NCBI GenBank assembly: GCA_029718625.1
Contig: CM056376.1
Coordinates: 23,588,841-23,652,840, forward strand
Source: Synaphobranchus kaupii
Taxonomy: Eukaryota > Chordata > Actinopteri > Anguilliformes > Synaphobranchidae
Direction of reading: 5' to 3'
Length of the DNA: 64,000 bases
Shown: positions 50,101 to 62,343 of the stretch, piece after piece
Numbering within the stretch: position 1 is the first letter of the stretch
How the letters are laid out: every line of letters begins with the position of its first letter
Translations under genes and position numbers: made by a program
The notes under the pieces: generated by a model
Told to the model about the DNA's origin: nothing
The model's database searches: none
The model's input: only the letters and a program-made list of their open reading frames with translations

Positions 50101-53100
50101 TGAGTCCTCGGAAAGTGTGCTTGGACAGGGCCTGAATGTCATTGTTTTCGACAAACCTGAAATATAAAAGGAGAAGGAGAGAGAGAGGGAGTCAGCAAAC
50201 AAGATGTCCTCATGGCAAACATAGAAGCCAAAGGATGATTCAAGAGCATCAGGTCATTAAAATCTTATCTTATCATGCTTGGGCAGAGGACATATTGGAG
50301 CTCAGTGAGAATACATTCACAGCACCTGTCTTTCACAAGGTGGAACTGTCACCAAACAGCCAAGTTGATTGACGAGCCGCTGACAGCCCGAAGAGAAACG
50401 AATCGGTCAAACGCACTGCTCTCCGTCACACAGCCCGCAACATCTTCTCGTGCATTGGTATTCACAGTGCACATTCAAGGAAACACTTCCGCCTCTCAGT
50501 GACACCGCTATGGGTCAGCGGAGGAGCATAATTCAATTAAGAGCATTTTAATAGATTGGCATACCAAGCAAGCGTATCCTACACCCCTCGTTCAAAGAGC
50601 AACATTTGTCTTGTTAAACATTTTAGTTTAATGGTGTCTGTATTTATTCCTTATTTATTTATTTCCAATTAAAAGCTTTTCCCTCGGTTGATCATCGTCT
50701 GCGGCCATTAAGCAGAATTCATGTCATCAGAGAACACCACCACCTGAATCTTAAATAGCTTTGACGGTAGTCGCATAGGAAGGCTGTACTGTACCAGCAG
50801 CTCTGACCTTGAATGTTAGCTAAGAAAGAGAGGGAGTATAAATCCACCATTTTGTCCTCTAAAAAACACACTCATTGTTCACTGCTTTCCTTAGAGCCTT
50901 AAATTGATATATCCCAGTATTGATATATCTCAGTGAAAACTGTTGACGGCAAAAGTGGCTGATCAGCACATCAGCCCCATCGTTTTCATTCTGCCACTAT
51001 CATCCGTAATCGAGGATGTACAATTAAAGAGCTGACGTGATGTCAATATATAGCATAGCACACTGAATGTCTAAATAGCAAGTTTACAGCTATACCCTTG
51101 GTTCACTGTTCAGCAGTCCATGGCTGGACCTAGGCCACCAGAATCCAAAAGATGCTATCGTGAATGGAGAGGAGGTAGACTCAATTCTACGCAATATGAC
51201 ACAAACATTAACAAGCCATCCCAAATAACTTCAGCAATAAAGCACACCTGCTTCCCAAAATATGCACTCGGGACAATAAATATCATGTGCCTCACCAACC
51301 ATGATGTCCAATAGGAAATATCTAATCGCGAATTCAAATAAAGAACAAATCACTTGACCCCAAAACAAATCAACACAACTCACTATCTGACTGGAGGTGG
51401 AGGTTATGAGACAGAAGACCGTTGGCTTGTGTGTACATTCTAAGGGCCTGATTTACTAAGACCTTTAGCATGTGCAAAACCTTTTTGTGCTTGCAAAACT
51501 AATAACACAACCAATGATTGGTGCAGAACAAATACCATGACCAATCCCTGGTCATGCTATTGGTTTCGCGTGTGCTAAAAGGTTTTGCACATTAAAAAGG
51601 TCTTAGTAAATCAGGCCCTAAGTGTTTTTCCAGCTGGTAGTCCACATCGCTGGTTCAGACCATCCTGGTAAAGAGCGTGTACCAAGGGAATGGCCACGGG
51701 CTCGTTAATACCCAGGATGCATCCGCGTGCGTCAGGCACTGCACTGGATGTGAAAGTCTGTGGGCTCATTAGCATTCACAAAGGGGAGGAGGCCCAGGGC
51801 TGCTGGCAGCACTGAAGCCTTAAACTGGGCTGCAGCCAAATCCACACAATCACTTCATGGAAGTTAATGCACCGCTTCTGTTCCCCCCTGGCATGCGCAG
51901 ACTGGCAAAACCAAGACCATCAACAATTTAATATTTCCCCATGTCCATCAATTAGCATAATAGCCGGTTCAGCTTCCCTTGGTGGAGAGGGAATGCCGGG
52001 GGAATTAAAAACTATTGGGCGTTTCACAGACCAGTATTCAGTATTAAATATTAAAATGCAAGATAATGACCTTTATCTAATTAGAATTTTCAAGCATGCA
52101 AACACTGGCAATACTGTAGACAACACTGGGGACTGTGATATGAGCTCTGTGTGCTGTGAGGCTTTATAAATGCTCAAATGGAATAAAGAGCAAAAGATTA
52201 TCTTACTTAGATTTTATCATACAAGAGTCTCACCATGGAAACATGAGAGAATGCCATTGGTCTATTTTACATGAACACAAACTTGTACACCGAATATGTG
52301 TTTACATGTGCTATACATTTAAGATTTGGCGGGGTTCGAATGGACTCACAGATACTGCAGATGGGCAAGACCGGCGAATGCATCATCAGCTATTACTTTG
52401 AAGGTGTTGGAGTTGAGCAGGCTAGAGAGAGAGAGAGTGAGAGAGAGAGAGAGAGAAATGGAGATCATACATTAATACAGGAGAAACGTGCTGTGAAACG
52501 ACACGCCAGGGAGCAGGGAAGCATGTGCGCGTTACGGGAAATACGTGCATTTGTTTAATACGCTCCTCGGCTTTCCTTTCTTTCAGACAGGAGAATGAAG
52601 ACGTCCCCATTACAGAGAAATACCTCTGCCTTTCCCCCTGCGAGCTTCGTCTTCCTCTTTTCACACCCCATTTACTTCTTCAATTTCCTTCACTTCTACA
52701 TTTCTAACAATCTCCCATCATGCACAGCGCGCCCCCTTCCCCCCCACCCTGTGTGGACTGTGTGGAAATGCTTGCATTCTCATTTATTTTCCATTAAAGC
52801 ACGCCAGGTTCTGGATTTATTTCATTTCTATTACTGTTTACACTCTAGAGTTTGTTTGATGGTGCATTTGCTATAATAAGTTGGATAACAGTTCCAGAAC
52901 CACTACCACTAGGAGTGCCTCTACTACAAGAATACTACAACTAATAATAATATTAATAATAATGGTCAGCATAATCATCATCATCATAACCTAGATGTAA
53001 TAAAATAGGTTTTTAGGCTGTTCAAAAATTAAAAAAGGCACTGCAGTGACTGCCCCTTCAGGGCCAATTATTTATACAACATGCACTCATTTTCAACCCT

Positions 53101-53636
53101 GAGGCACGGGTTTTTAAACCTGTGACAGGACTGATAACTGATAATGGGCTTGCTTTTCAGTGCTAATCACCATTTTACGATAAACCTACTGGAAGTGCTC
53201 TCGTAAGTTTGGGCACGTAGCACTGTAGCATAGTAATCCACGTTGAACAGTAATCTGTGGCCTCAGTGGGCTGTGCAATTGGTGCCACATAAATTACACT
53301 GGGGAATGAGACAAAAGCAGCTCAGCTGTACCTCATCAGAGACACCTTAAAACAATGCCTTAAAACTCATGAAAACCCACCTGGTATAAACTGTTACAAA
53401 GTAACTGCTCAGACAGTTCTGAGAATTCAGAATATTCTAGATATTAGAGAGACACAGGACAGATGTGTTTTTGTTATATTATCTACTGTACATTAGTCCC
53501 AATTGATGATCATGGTTTAGTACTTTCAATGTCCATAGCCCTTTTGTTTTCTGTGGTCATAAACATTTGATGTAACCTTATAAATTGGGAAAAGTGCCAA
53601 GATGTTCAGATGCGAAAAGGGTAGAGAACCATAAGT

Positions 53637-53731
<95 letters not shown>

Positions 53732-56700
53732 GATGGCACCCTGTGAAAGTAGCTGGCACAGTTGTCCCATTGTTTAGCAGGCTAAGACTGAAGGGACTCT
53801 GTCATCGGTTGTGACACTGATCCTGATACAGAGCACCAGTCTCATCACAGGCATGGGGCTGGCTGGTGATAACTATCGCCCAAAGGACCGGGGGGGCGCA
53901 GCTATAATCTGCACACTGCAGTAGGTCCTGATGATGGGGCTCAACAATGTGAACCTGTCAGCGCATGAGCCATCAGGTTCTGTTGCAATCTGTCAGGACT
54001 TGGGATTCAGAAAGGTCATCTGGCCAGTGGTGACTAAAGGGAAGACCATCTCATGTTCAAACCTGCTGCCGCAGTGAAAAACATGCAGTGGGTGCTGTGC
54101 CACGCTGAATCGACGTGAAGGAAAGCACATCCATGAAGACTTGGCTGAGATGTTGCCTTTCTGCAGATGTGGTGCGATGGGATTTGAGGGCACGGGAGTG
54201 AACAGGAACTCACAGGAACTGCAGAAGGTGGAGGTGAGAGAAGGCTCCCTCTGGGATCTCTGTGAAGGCCGCATTCACCATCGTCCTGTGGAGGAGACCA
54301 CAACAGTTTCCATGTTTGTGCAAGGTTATAGAATCAGCATCGTCATCATCACTACCACCATCGTCTTTATCCTCCTTCCATCACCTTCCATAAGCATCAT
54401 CAGCGTCGTATTTCTCCTTATCCGCATCCTCATCAATGTTATAATCATTCCTACACTTTTCATCATCATCATCATCATCATTATCACCATCATCATCATC
54501 ATCATCATCATCACCATCACCATCATCATCAACATCATCACCACCATCATCATCAACATCGTCATCATCATCATCATCATTGATATCTAAATCACTGTCT
54601 TGACCATCATTAAGATCACCCTTGTCACCTCCTCACGACTATCATCATTATTCTCCTTATGGTCATTATTAAGACTATCACAGTGCATTATTAAGACTAT
54701 TCCTCTGGAACCTACTGACTCCAGAATGCAGACCCCTGGGAATGTTTGGTTTATTTTTCTCTACTGGGGTCCACGGTTCTCTTCGTCCCACGCTCTTCAT
54801 TGCTATTGAGTTTATATTGTATTTTGTGACTCTCCGATAGTCCTGTGGTTAAGGGTGTCTGGCAGAATAATGAATAATAATAATGAATGGCCTATTTTAT
54901 TATTTATGATTACCCTGCTATCTACATTTTTTTAAAAAGTCACAATTTCACAGACTTGGATCTAATACTTTTTTTTTTTTTAAATGATATAATATGCAGT
55001 ATTTGAATTTAGGAATTTAATGTATTTGAAAATTCAACAAATCTATTTAAATATATACAGTGAGCACCATAATTCATTGGATAGTGACACATTTTTTGTT
55101 ATTTTGGTTCTGTACTCTAGCCCTTTCAGTTTGAAGGATAAAATTTAAAAAATTTGATAAAAGATAAAGATAAAATAAATTTGAGGGTATGTTCATCCAT
55201 ATCGGATGAACCGTTTAGAAATTATAGAACCTTTTGCACATAGTCCCCCCCCATTTTCGGGCATCAAAAAATATTGGACAGTTTAACATAATGTAGAATA
55301 AAGTAATCATTTTTTATATTTGGTCGCATATCTTTTGCATGCCATGACTTCCTGATGTCTGTGACCCAACAATATCGAAAGACTCTTGATATCTTATTTT
55401 CTGGTACTCTTACAAGCAATACTATAACTTCTCTGCATTTGAATGGATCTCTATGGGAATTGGGGGGTGGGACTAGATTTAGCCGTAAATTATGCTGGAA
55501 CAGTATGGAATACATGGTTGGCGAAATGGCTGTTAGTCAGCAAGGGTCTGAGGTATCAAACGAGCCTCAAACCATCACTCTGCTGCCAGATATGCAGTAG
55601 ATGGATGGATCACTTTAAGGGTTGTTTCACCTGACAAATTTTCCTATTCAACTCAAGAGTCAGGAGAAGAAACCCTTCAAGTTATCCATCCATATCTACT
55701 GCATATCTGGCAGCAGAGTCATTGTATCCTTTCAAACTCAAAGTGCTAGAGTACAGAACCAAAATAACAAAAAATGTGTCACTGTCCAATTAATTATGGT
55801 GCTCACTGTATATATAAGCATTATGTCATTGCAAAACCAAATGAGGTATTTCAATATCAAGATTTCAAAAGATGAGCAGCAACTGAAATTAGTACAGTGA
55901 AATTAGCACTGAAATTGAACAGTAAAAAATACTAGATACTTTGAAAACATTTTTTACCAGGCCTTGAAATATAATTGTAAGCATTTATTTTCAATATTGT
56001 AGTACAAAAAAGGAATGTAATAAAAACTGGGTGTATTAAAAATATATTGCTTGAACAAAAAGATATAGCTTCATGAGATATTAACAATTATATCTTTTAA
56101 CCAAAAGCTGTTGGATGATATAACATTTATTGGACAGAAAAATTACAAAAGTGTGGAGAAACTCCTTTACATGTAAAAGTAAAGAGAACAAAGAATGTGT
56201 CAGCAGGCCTATTGTATATTTGAAGATAATATTTTATGCAACCTAAAGAAACTAGAGACATTCCTGATTATGGGAAACAAGGTACTGTAAAACTAACATA
56301 TACATGATGTAATCCCACTAATCAAGGAGTCAGTTTATTAATCTTATTTCTCATTAAAGATTTTGGAATCTACTATATATTTAGGGATGCAATATCTCTT
56401 GAAAAATAGTATCTTAAGGGAAAGAATTCTTTGAACCTGCCATACAAAGCTTGGACCAACATCTTGTTATTATATTATATATTTGGATTTTAAACATACA
56501 GTACCTTTAATAAAGTACATCAAGAGTAACTCATTATTACTCTAAAAGCTGCATGGATTAACATTATCTCAAAGTGAAGGTGAAATTAGCCTGAAGGTAC
56601 AACACAGAGTAACAATAGACTGTAATCTAAAATAATTTGATAGAGACAAGAAACAAATAGTTCAGTTTGCAGATCATACCAAACTCCAAGCAGTGAAGAT

Positions 56701-59686
56701 ATTACTTGGAAATTAAACAAAATAACAAAATAAGATTTTTATATGACGTGTAACTGCATAGACACCTGGAACATTAAATTTGACAATTACAAATGGAAGG
56801 TTATACATGTTTGTAATAACAAATTAAGGTGTAATTGTTTTATGGATTGTATTAAACTTGATTGTGTAATCACTGATCCAAGCCTCACTGGATCTTGGCC
56901 AGAGCTGCAGAACTCTAGCTCTGGAGCCAGTGAGCTCTTATTGTTATTCATAAATTACCCTGGTGTAGTTTTCTGAACAACTGTACTGTACATATCAGCC
57001 CTAGTTCACTCCTATATTTGACCACAGTAAGGGGTTTACACCAAGGATACGTGTCAAGTCTGCAGCTGTAGCTGATGATTATTGAGCTAATTATATTAAT
57101 TAAGAGTATCTTAATGTTGAAATGGGTTGGCCCACACTGGACAGTACAAAAGCAGGCAGAGTGCTGTTGTTGGCATGTCCACTCGGAGCAACATTTGTTT
57201 GATATCTCTCTGATCTAAAACACAGTTTCATTTCTGTGTCAAAAGGGGATATTAGGAAGACTATTACAGCAGTGCTGTGCCACATCCCATATGCAAAAGG
57301 TCTGTAAAAATCTGATAAAAATCACATATGCCATATGCAAAACTTAAAATAAATTTAAAAAAATGTGGTAGAAAACGAGTAAAATTAAATAGTTCCCAAA
57401 CATACATGGTACTCCCTATAAAAAAACCATTGAGAAATTGTATAGGAATTGTATAGCAATATATAATATAATACTAATCAACATACTGTATATGATTTTT
57501 TATAAAACCTTGCAAGTATGATCATTTGCTTTTGCATATGGGATTGATGCAGGCTTCTATGAATTTCCCAAAATATCAATACCTAGTGTTCAATCTATAT
57601 ATTGAGTCAGCATGCGAGGAGGGCTCTTACGTAATTGCCTGCTGCACTTGAATTGAACCTTTCTGACAGCTTCAATTTGTTAGAAAGGTTTAGTCGGTTT
57701 AAACTAGGACAGGCAGCTTCCCTTTTCCAAACATTCACAACTTTTCCGTCCGAAAACCAGGACAGCTCCACCTTGAATTGTCTTCTGCGTATGCTGACTC
57801 TAATCATCGTATCCACAGGCTGATTCAACAATCACAAGGAGGAAAGATCCCAAAAGATCCACCGTGACTAAAAGGTAATGGGGTCTTCTGGGATAAATGC
57901 CTTGCGGTTTACTGAAGTCTGAGGATGGCAACTTAATCTAAAAAAAAAAAGTCCCTTTGCATCGGTCAGTGCTTTAGATCAGATCAGCAAAACAGCAGCC
58001 TGGATTCAGCATTTATCCTTTACTTTGAAAAGCAATTCAATTCAAGTGTTGCTTTTTTAACTTTACAAACACAACTTGGCCAAAATTCAGCAATCACCAA
58101 AATAAACCAGCCAAACTGTTTGTGAAGAACTTAAGTAACAATTTATTTTATCTCTGAGTGAAAGTTAAGGACAAACGTTGATTGAATCCAGGCCAGTGGA
58201 TTGTGGCCTGAAGTCCCTTTGGCTCCCTGCAATCAATGCAGTCTTATTACAGGCTGATCCCACAGACCTGGAGCAACAGAGACAGGAGCATACAGCCGCA
58301 ATGAGGTCATCCCTCACACTTTTATTCCCATGTCAGAGCCTATCCCCCAACCTCTTCATTCAAATCACCCGGAGAACAGAGAAGTTGCTTGCTTTGTTTT
58401 ATTGATCTCTCTCTCTCTCACTCTCACTCTCTCTCACACACACACACACACACACGCACACACTCCCCAAATAAAATACTATCCAAAGCAATAGAAGGTT
58501 ATAAGGAAAATGTTTAAAAGGTGATTCAGAATGTAATTTTAATAATTAGTTAACTGTAATGCACACGTTAAATCTTTGGTAAAGAGCTGGACATTCATTG
58601 AATCAGGTCGCATGTGTCCCTGTACTGTTGGAGTTGCCCATCGCCGACCTGCAGCTGTGAATAATGCCTGCTCTCCAGACACTGAAAACAGAGCCTGATA
58701 TTTTCACCCACCAAACCACTCATTTTGAAAGACATACGTGAAGTAAAACAAGCCTTCAAGCGAGTTTACCAGACTTCTGTTTTTCGCGTGTTTGGTCACA
58801 CAGACAACGTGTCGTTAAACTGCTCGTCCAAATCAGGAGCAAGAGCAGTGAAACTACTTGTTTACAACCAATATACCATTATTGTTTTTCTCCAGGTAAC
58901 CCCTGCCTATTGTCCTACACTATCACAGAAACAAAGCAGGTGTTAACAACAGGACACTGCACTAGCTAAATTACACAGGATCATATGGCACCTGGATCTA
59001 TTTTATCAGTTATTAAATGGACAGGGACAATGCAGACCGATCATAATTTCTGTTTTTACATCAATGAAAATGTGTTGTTTCAGATATTCATCACACTTTA
59101 GGTCCCGACAGACAGAAGGGCATTGCAGTACATTATGTCGCTGCATTAAAAGTCATATATGAAATCAGAATGTGGGTATAACGAATAAACATTTTACCGC
59201 TGTTTCTTACGTCGCTTCCTTAAAAAATGGCGCGCAACATGCAGGATCCGAAACATCTGAGGGTGAGGTCACCATTAGCTAAGCGTGTGCCATCACTAAT
59301 CATTCCGTCGCTGTCATGTAATGCGGTGGTCCCACAGAATGGCTGTTTCTCATGCTTTCTGTAAGTAATGCACGCACACTGGGACAGTACTAGTAGGGGA
59401 GAGAACGGCATAGAGGCAGACAGACCGACAGGCGGACAGATAGACGGACGGACAGAGGGAGATGTACTCACAGGGAGATGATCCCTGGAGGGAAGCTTTT
59501 AGGGATAGCCTTGGTGTCCACGCAGAAGGCGCTGTCTTTGGTGCAGGAGCAGGTGGCAGGGCAGCGGGGAATTTTTGGGGCCCTTCTGGCCCCACAGTCC
59601 GCCACCAGGCACAGCAGTAGGCACAGGGCGGCCAGACGGGGCAACCACGGCCACCTGGGGGTCCGCCTCGGCCCGGCTTCAGGCAT
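46103..59686 (-). CDS. lgi3: Leucine-rich glioma-inactivated protein 3, secreted (9 coding exons)
   Basis: Secreted neuronal/glial ligand; the LGI family binds ADAM22/ADAM23 at synapses and axons. Exons: 59472-59686, 54214-54285, 52350-52421, 50085-50156, 49233-49304, 48782-48951, 48313-48477, 47055-47145, 46103-46832. They total 1,659 nt, 552 aa (human 548). The signal peptide has the hydrophobic core [11 protein letters not shown] (residues 19-28). LRRNT cysteines are C42, C46, C48 and C55. Four 72-nt exons each encode one leucine-rich repeat. LRRCT follows ([18 protein letters not shown]). The rest is the EPTP beta-propeller ([44 protein letters not shown]), ending [30 protein letters not shown] and [10 protein letters not shown] favour lgi3 over lgi1/lgi2, as does synteny. 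The EPTP part is split by an extra intron (46833-47054). Several small transposons lie in the introns. Confidence 0.96.
47161..47187. repeat. (CAT)n microsatellite
   Basis: Nine CAT trinucleotides within lgi3 intron 7. They start 15 bases from the acceptor of exon 8. Confidence 0.9.
47668..47858. mobile_element. hAT-type MITE with perfect 8-bp target duplication
   Basis: ATTTAGAG at 47660-47667 and 47859-47866 flanks a 191-bp non-coding element. Its ends, CACGGATGTCCAATC and GATTGATCGCCCCTG, are imperfect inverted repeats of the CAGGG type. 8-bp duplications are the hAT hallmark. It lies in lgi3 intron 7. Confidence 0.85.
48515..48682 (+). mobile_element. 168-bp Penelope/retrozyme-like insertion carrying a hammerhead motif
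   Basis: A perfect 14-bp direct repeat TAACTGTCCAGTCA (48501-48514 and 48683-48696) brackets the insert. The hammerhead motif starts 10 bases from its 5-prime end and the insert ends in TTTCTC, as in the insertion at 40749. It fills over half of lgi3 intron 6 (48478-48781) and lies 37 bases from the acceptor edge of exon 7, antisense to the gene. No reading frame is present. Confidence 0.75.
48525..48562 (+). ncRNA. Hammerhead ribozyme-like motif (minimal, type I layout)
   Basis: Stem I GCACG (48525-48529) pairs perfectly with CGTGC (48558-48562). The core CTGACGA (48530-48536) follows. Stem II is GGC/GCC closed by a GGAA tetraloop, with one unpaired A at 48537. Then comes GAAA (48548-48551), a very short stem III (AC/GT around GC) and the cleavage triplet GTC (48555-48557). 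All invariant core bases are present. The two-base stem III loop is too short for good monomer folding; short-stem hammerheads of Penelope-like elements are reported to act as dimers (from memory). Activity is inferred. Confidence 0.75.
51444..51618. mobile_element. Harbinger-like MITE with TAA target duplication
   Basis: TAA at 51441-51443 and 51619-51621 flanks a 175-bp element. Its inverted ends begin GGGCCTGATTTACTAAGACC on both strands, with more pairing inside (TGTGCAAAACC). A 3-bp TAA duplication and G-rich ends fit PIF/Harbinger. Non-coding, in lgi3 intron 3 (50157-52349). Confidence 0.8.
53639..53730. repeat. (CA)n microsatellite
   Basis: An uninterrupted CA run of about 90 bases in lgi3 intron 2 (52422-54213). 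Confidence 0.95.
54331..54590. repeat. (ATC)n trinucleotide repeat block
   Basis: Interrupted ATC/ACC/GTC repeats extend from about 45 bases outside exon 2 into lgi3 intron 1. Poly-isoleucine and poly-methionine frames here are repeat translations. Confidence 0.9.
55058..55808. mobile_element. TA-flanked non-autonomous transposon with two nested inverted repeats
   Basis: TA borders CAGTGAGCACCATAATT on the left and its inverse AATTATGGTGCTCACTG on the right. The terminal repeats extend about 80 bp (through TTGTTATTTTGGTTCTGTAC). A second inverted repeat (about 55574-55634 against 55658-55720, ACTCTGCTGCCAGATATGCA) forms a hairpin in the middle. Length is 751 bp. No transposase. Probably Tc1/mariner-related. 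It lies in lgi3 intron 1. Confidence 0.8.
58404..58462. repeat. (CT)n/(CA)n microsatellite
   Basis: CT repeats pass into CA repeats within lgi3 intron 1. Confidence 0.9.
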
Positions 59687-59865
59687 CCTTCCTTCGGGGG
59701 GGAGGGGGGCGAGGGTCTGGGGGAGGGAGAGGTACGGCTTCTTAAACTTCGGGCGCCTCTCTCAGAAGAAAGAAAAAGACCCAAAATCCAACTGCGACTC
59801 GGTAGTGGCCGGCTCTGCTGCTGCTCTCCTGAGAAGAGAGAGAATGAGCTTTAGTTAGAAGGAGC

Positions 59866-59909
<44 letters not shown>

Positions 59910-60240
59910 AAAGAGAGAGGGCAGTCCTAGGTTGCTGCATGTGTCTGAGTGTGTGTGCAGGTCTGTGTGAGTGCCTGCACTCACGCGCACGCATGCGTAT
60001 GCGAGTGAGTGAGTGAGTGAGTGAGCGTGTGTGTGTGTGTGTGTGTGTGCGTGTGTGTGTGCAGTGTTGGCTGCTCCCCAGCTCTCTCTGCGCTCTCTGG
60101 TGCAGCTGTCACATCCCCACGTTCGGCAGCGCGGCTGCGATTTGCCACTCATCGCAGAGCCCGTACGCAACGGCGCTCACGTTGAATTATTAATTAGCGC
60201 TCGGAGAAGCCTTCCAGAGACGGCCCGGCCAAAGCGCTAT
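59687..60240 (-). promoter_or_regulatory. lgi3: lgi3 5-prime UTR/promoter with GA and GT repeats
   Basis: Upstream of the ATG there is a GA run (59866-59905), a GTGA tract (60003-60025) and a GT run (60026-60060). GC-rich sequence follows. No TATA box could be placed. Position is the main support. Confidence 0.4.
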
Positions 60241-61862
60241 CGCCGGGGGAGGGGCGAACGGAGGGGTGGAGGGGGGCGGGGGGGGGGTCTTGCAGCTTTT
60301 CATTTCTACGACAGCAACCTGGTGTGGAGACCCAGAGTCGGTGGGAGAAGGCACGAGAAGAGAGAGGAGGAGAGGAGGAGAGGAGGAGAGAGCTGTCTCT
60401 CGATGTCTCCGCCTGCATATAGACAGCCAGAAAAGGATGGCTGAGCATTAGAGCACATGGCAGCGAGCGCATGCTAAGCAGAGCCACTGACCCCGTTTCA
60501 GAGCTGCAGAAAACCCCGCACTGTTTTTATTGTTTTAAATCCGACTCAATTATATAAGGTACTAGCAACAACAAAAAAAATCAAAAACATAATGCTCAAC
60601 TGATAACATAATTTCATACTTGTCTGGATTGAAGGTTTCACATAGACACTCGTGAGATTATAGTGACAGTGTATGTCATTTATGTCATAAACCTCTTTGA
60701 ATATCTGAGTACATTATTATACAACTATTCTTGCCCTCTGACTCATAGCAAAATGATATTTTAGCGTTATTTTAAACGGTACCTTTAAATCTGGAAACAA
60801 ATGGTATAGTCAGTGGTGCATGCTTGTCCCAGAACAGATGTTGTTTCTCGTGGGTGAAGACCCTGGGTAGTTCTGGCCCGGCAGTGCTGACCCCAATGAC
60901 TCCCCTGTGCAGTATTTGTTCTCTCATATCATATTCTGCACATCACACATCATGTTTTCATAATTTTGTTCTCAAACATGTTAAAATCTCCCAGAACTGC
61001 CAGAACAGAATGTGAAAATTGTTCCTCATGAAAGATGAATGCCAAGTACAATTAAATTCAGCATTAGATGTGAAGCGATAAAAGACCATCATAACATTGT
61101 CAAATAGACTTTTATATTTTATTATTATAACTTAACTTAAGCCTCAGAAAAGCCTCTGTTGGCCGAGCTCACAATGCACGAGTCTGAAGGGACACCTCAC
61201 CAAGTGGTGCAACTGCTGTGATGTTGCGTCAAATGGCCACTGGGGGTGGTATTGTCCACATAAACGAGCGGTTGAGTACAGGATGGCAGCAGTGAAGTGG
61301 TGGGCAGGGCTTTGTGGTGCCAGGCAGAGCCAGCTCTCCTGCACAAGGAGATACTGTCTCCAGCAGACACTACATCTCTCTCAGACTTATACTTTCCAAC
61401 AGAATGATCACATACAGTAGGTCCCCACAGACACTGCAGTCGTACAGGCGAGAGCGAGAGAGAGAAAGAGAAAGAGAGAGAGATGAACTGAGACTCAAAC
61501 AGAGAAGCACAATCACATCCTCCATGACATCTACACCCTGAGTGTCTGCAGTCCATTTGATTTTAACAAAGCTTCATTACATCACTTAAACAGATACGTA
61601 TAAGTAATCTGTAATGAGAGCAAAATAGAATGCATCACAGCCATTACAAGTGCACCAATGTTACTGCTTATGCCTCTGTTGCCAGCACTACAAGAATGTA
61701 CTGGCAGAACTTTTAGTGGGGCAAATGCCTAATTTTGTTCAGATTTTTATATATTATTAATTCCTTCCTTCTGTCACTTCAGACAAAATACATATAGATA
61801 ATCACATATAATAAAAAAAAACTTGATAGGCTATGTCTAGGATACTACGTAAAAAATGCAAG

Positions 61863-61915
61863 ATGTGTAAGTCGCTCTGGATAAGAGCGTCTACTAAATG
61901 TCCGTAATGTAATGC
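61863..61915 (+). repeat. SINE 3-prime core (V-SINE-like)
   Basis: Reads GTGTAAGTCGCTCTGGATAA then GAGCGTCTACTAAATG, ending in AATGTAATG repeats. This is the conserved fish SINE tail also present inverted at 26290-26345. The tRNA-related head is not visible. Confidence 0.7.
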
Positions 61916-62343
61916 AATGTCAGTTTGCCATGCAGTCAATGTGGAAATTATTTGTGGGGCTTTTTGGTCTTTCAGGTTTCTATATTATTAAACCTTCACC
62001 ATTTTCTTGAAACGTAGTATACATGAATATCTTGAGCTGAACATCTTTGCTGTTAATGAAAAGGAGATTTTTGTGTCATCTTGGAATTTGACACAAAAGA
62101 AAAAGGGTAGACAACATCCAAAGTAGCGATATGCTTGATGTTCTCTGTATACCGCTCTATGAATTGTCAAAAGAAATGTAAAAAAGAAGATTGTGCTTAC
62201 AAATGGGGTAAAAATCTTGGTACACATGCACCACAAAAAACATTCAAAAATATTTTTTATGGTGATTGTGTTTTTATTATTGCCATTGTTGCTGGTATTA
62301 CAAAAAATGTTATAGCCACAAAATATTATATTTTGTTCATATA

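Larger units (their letters stand above)
54286..59471. other. lgi3 intron 1
   Basis: A 5.2-kb intron between the signal-peptide exon and the first LRR exon. It contains the ATC block, the 751-bp TA element and a CT/CA microsatellite (58404-58462). The remainder (about 55810-58400 and 58470-59470) is unique AT-rich sequence with no coding exon I can support. Confidence 0.75.
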
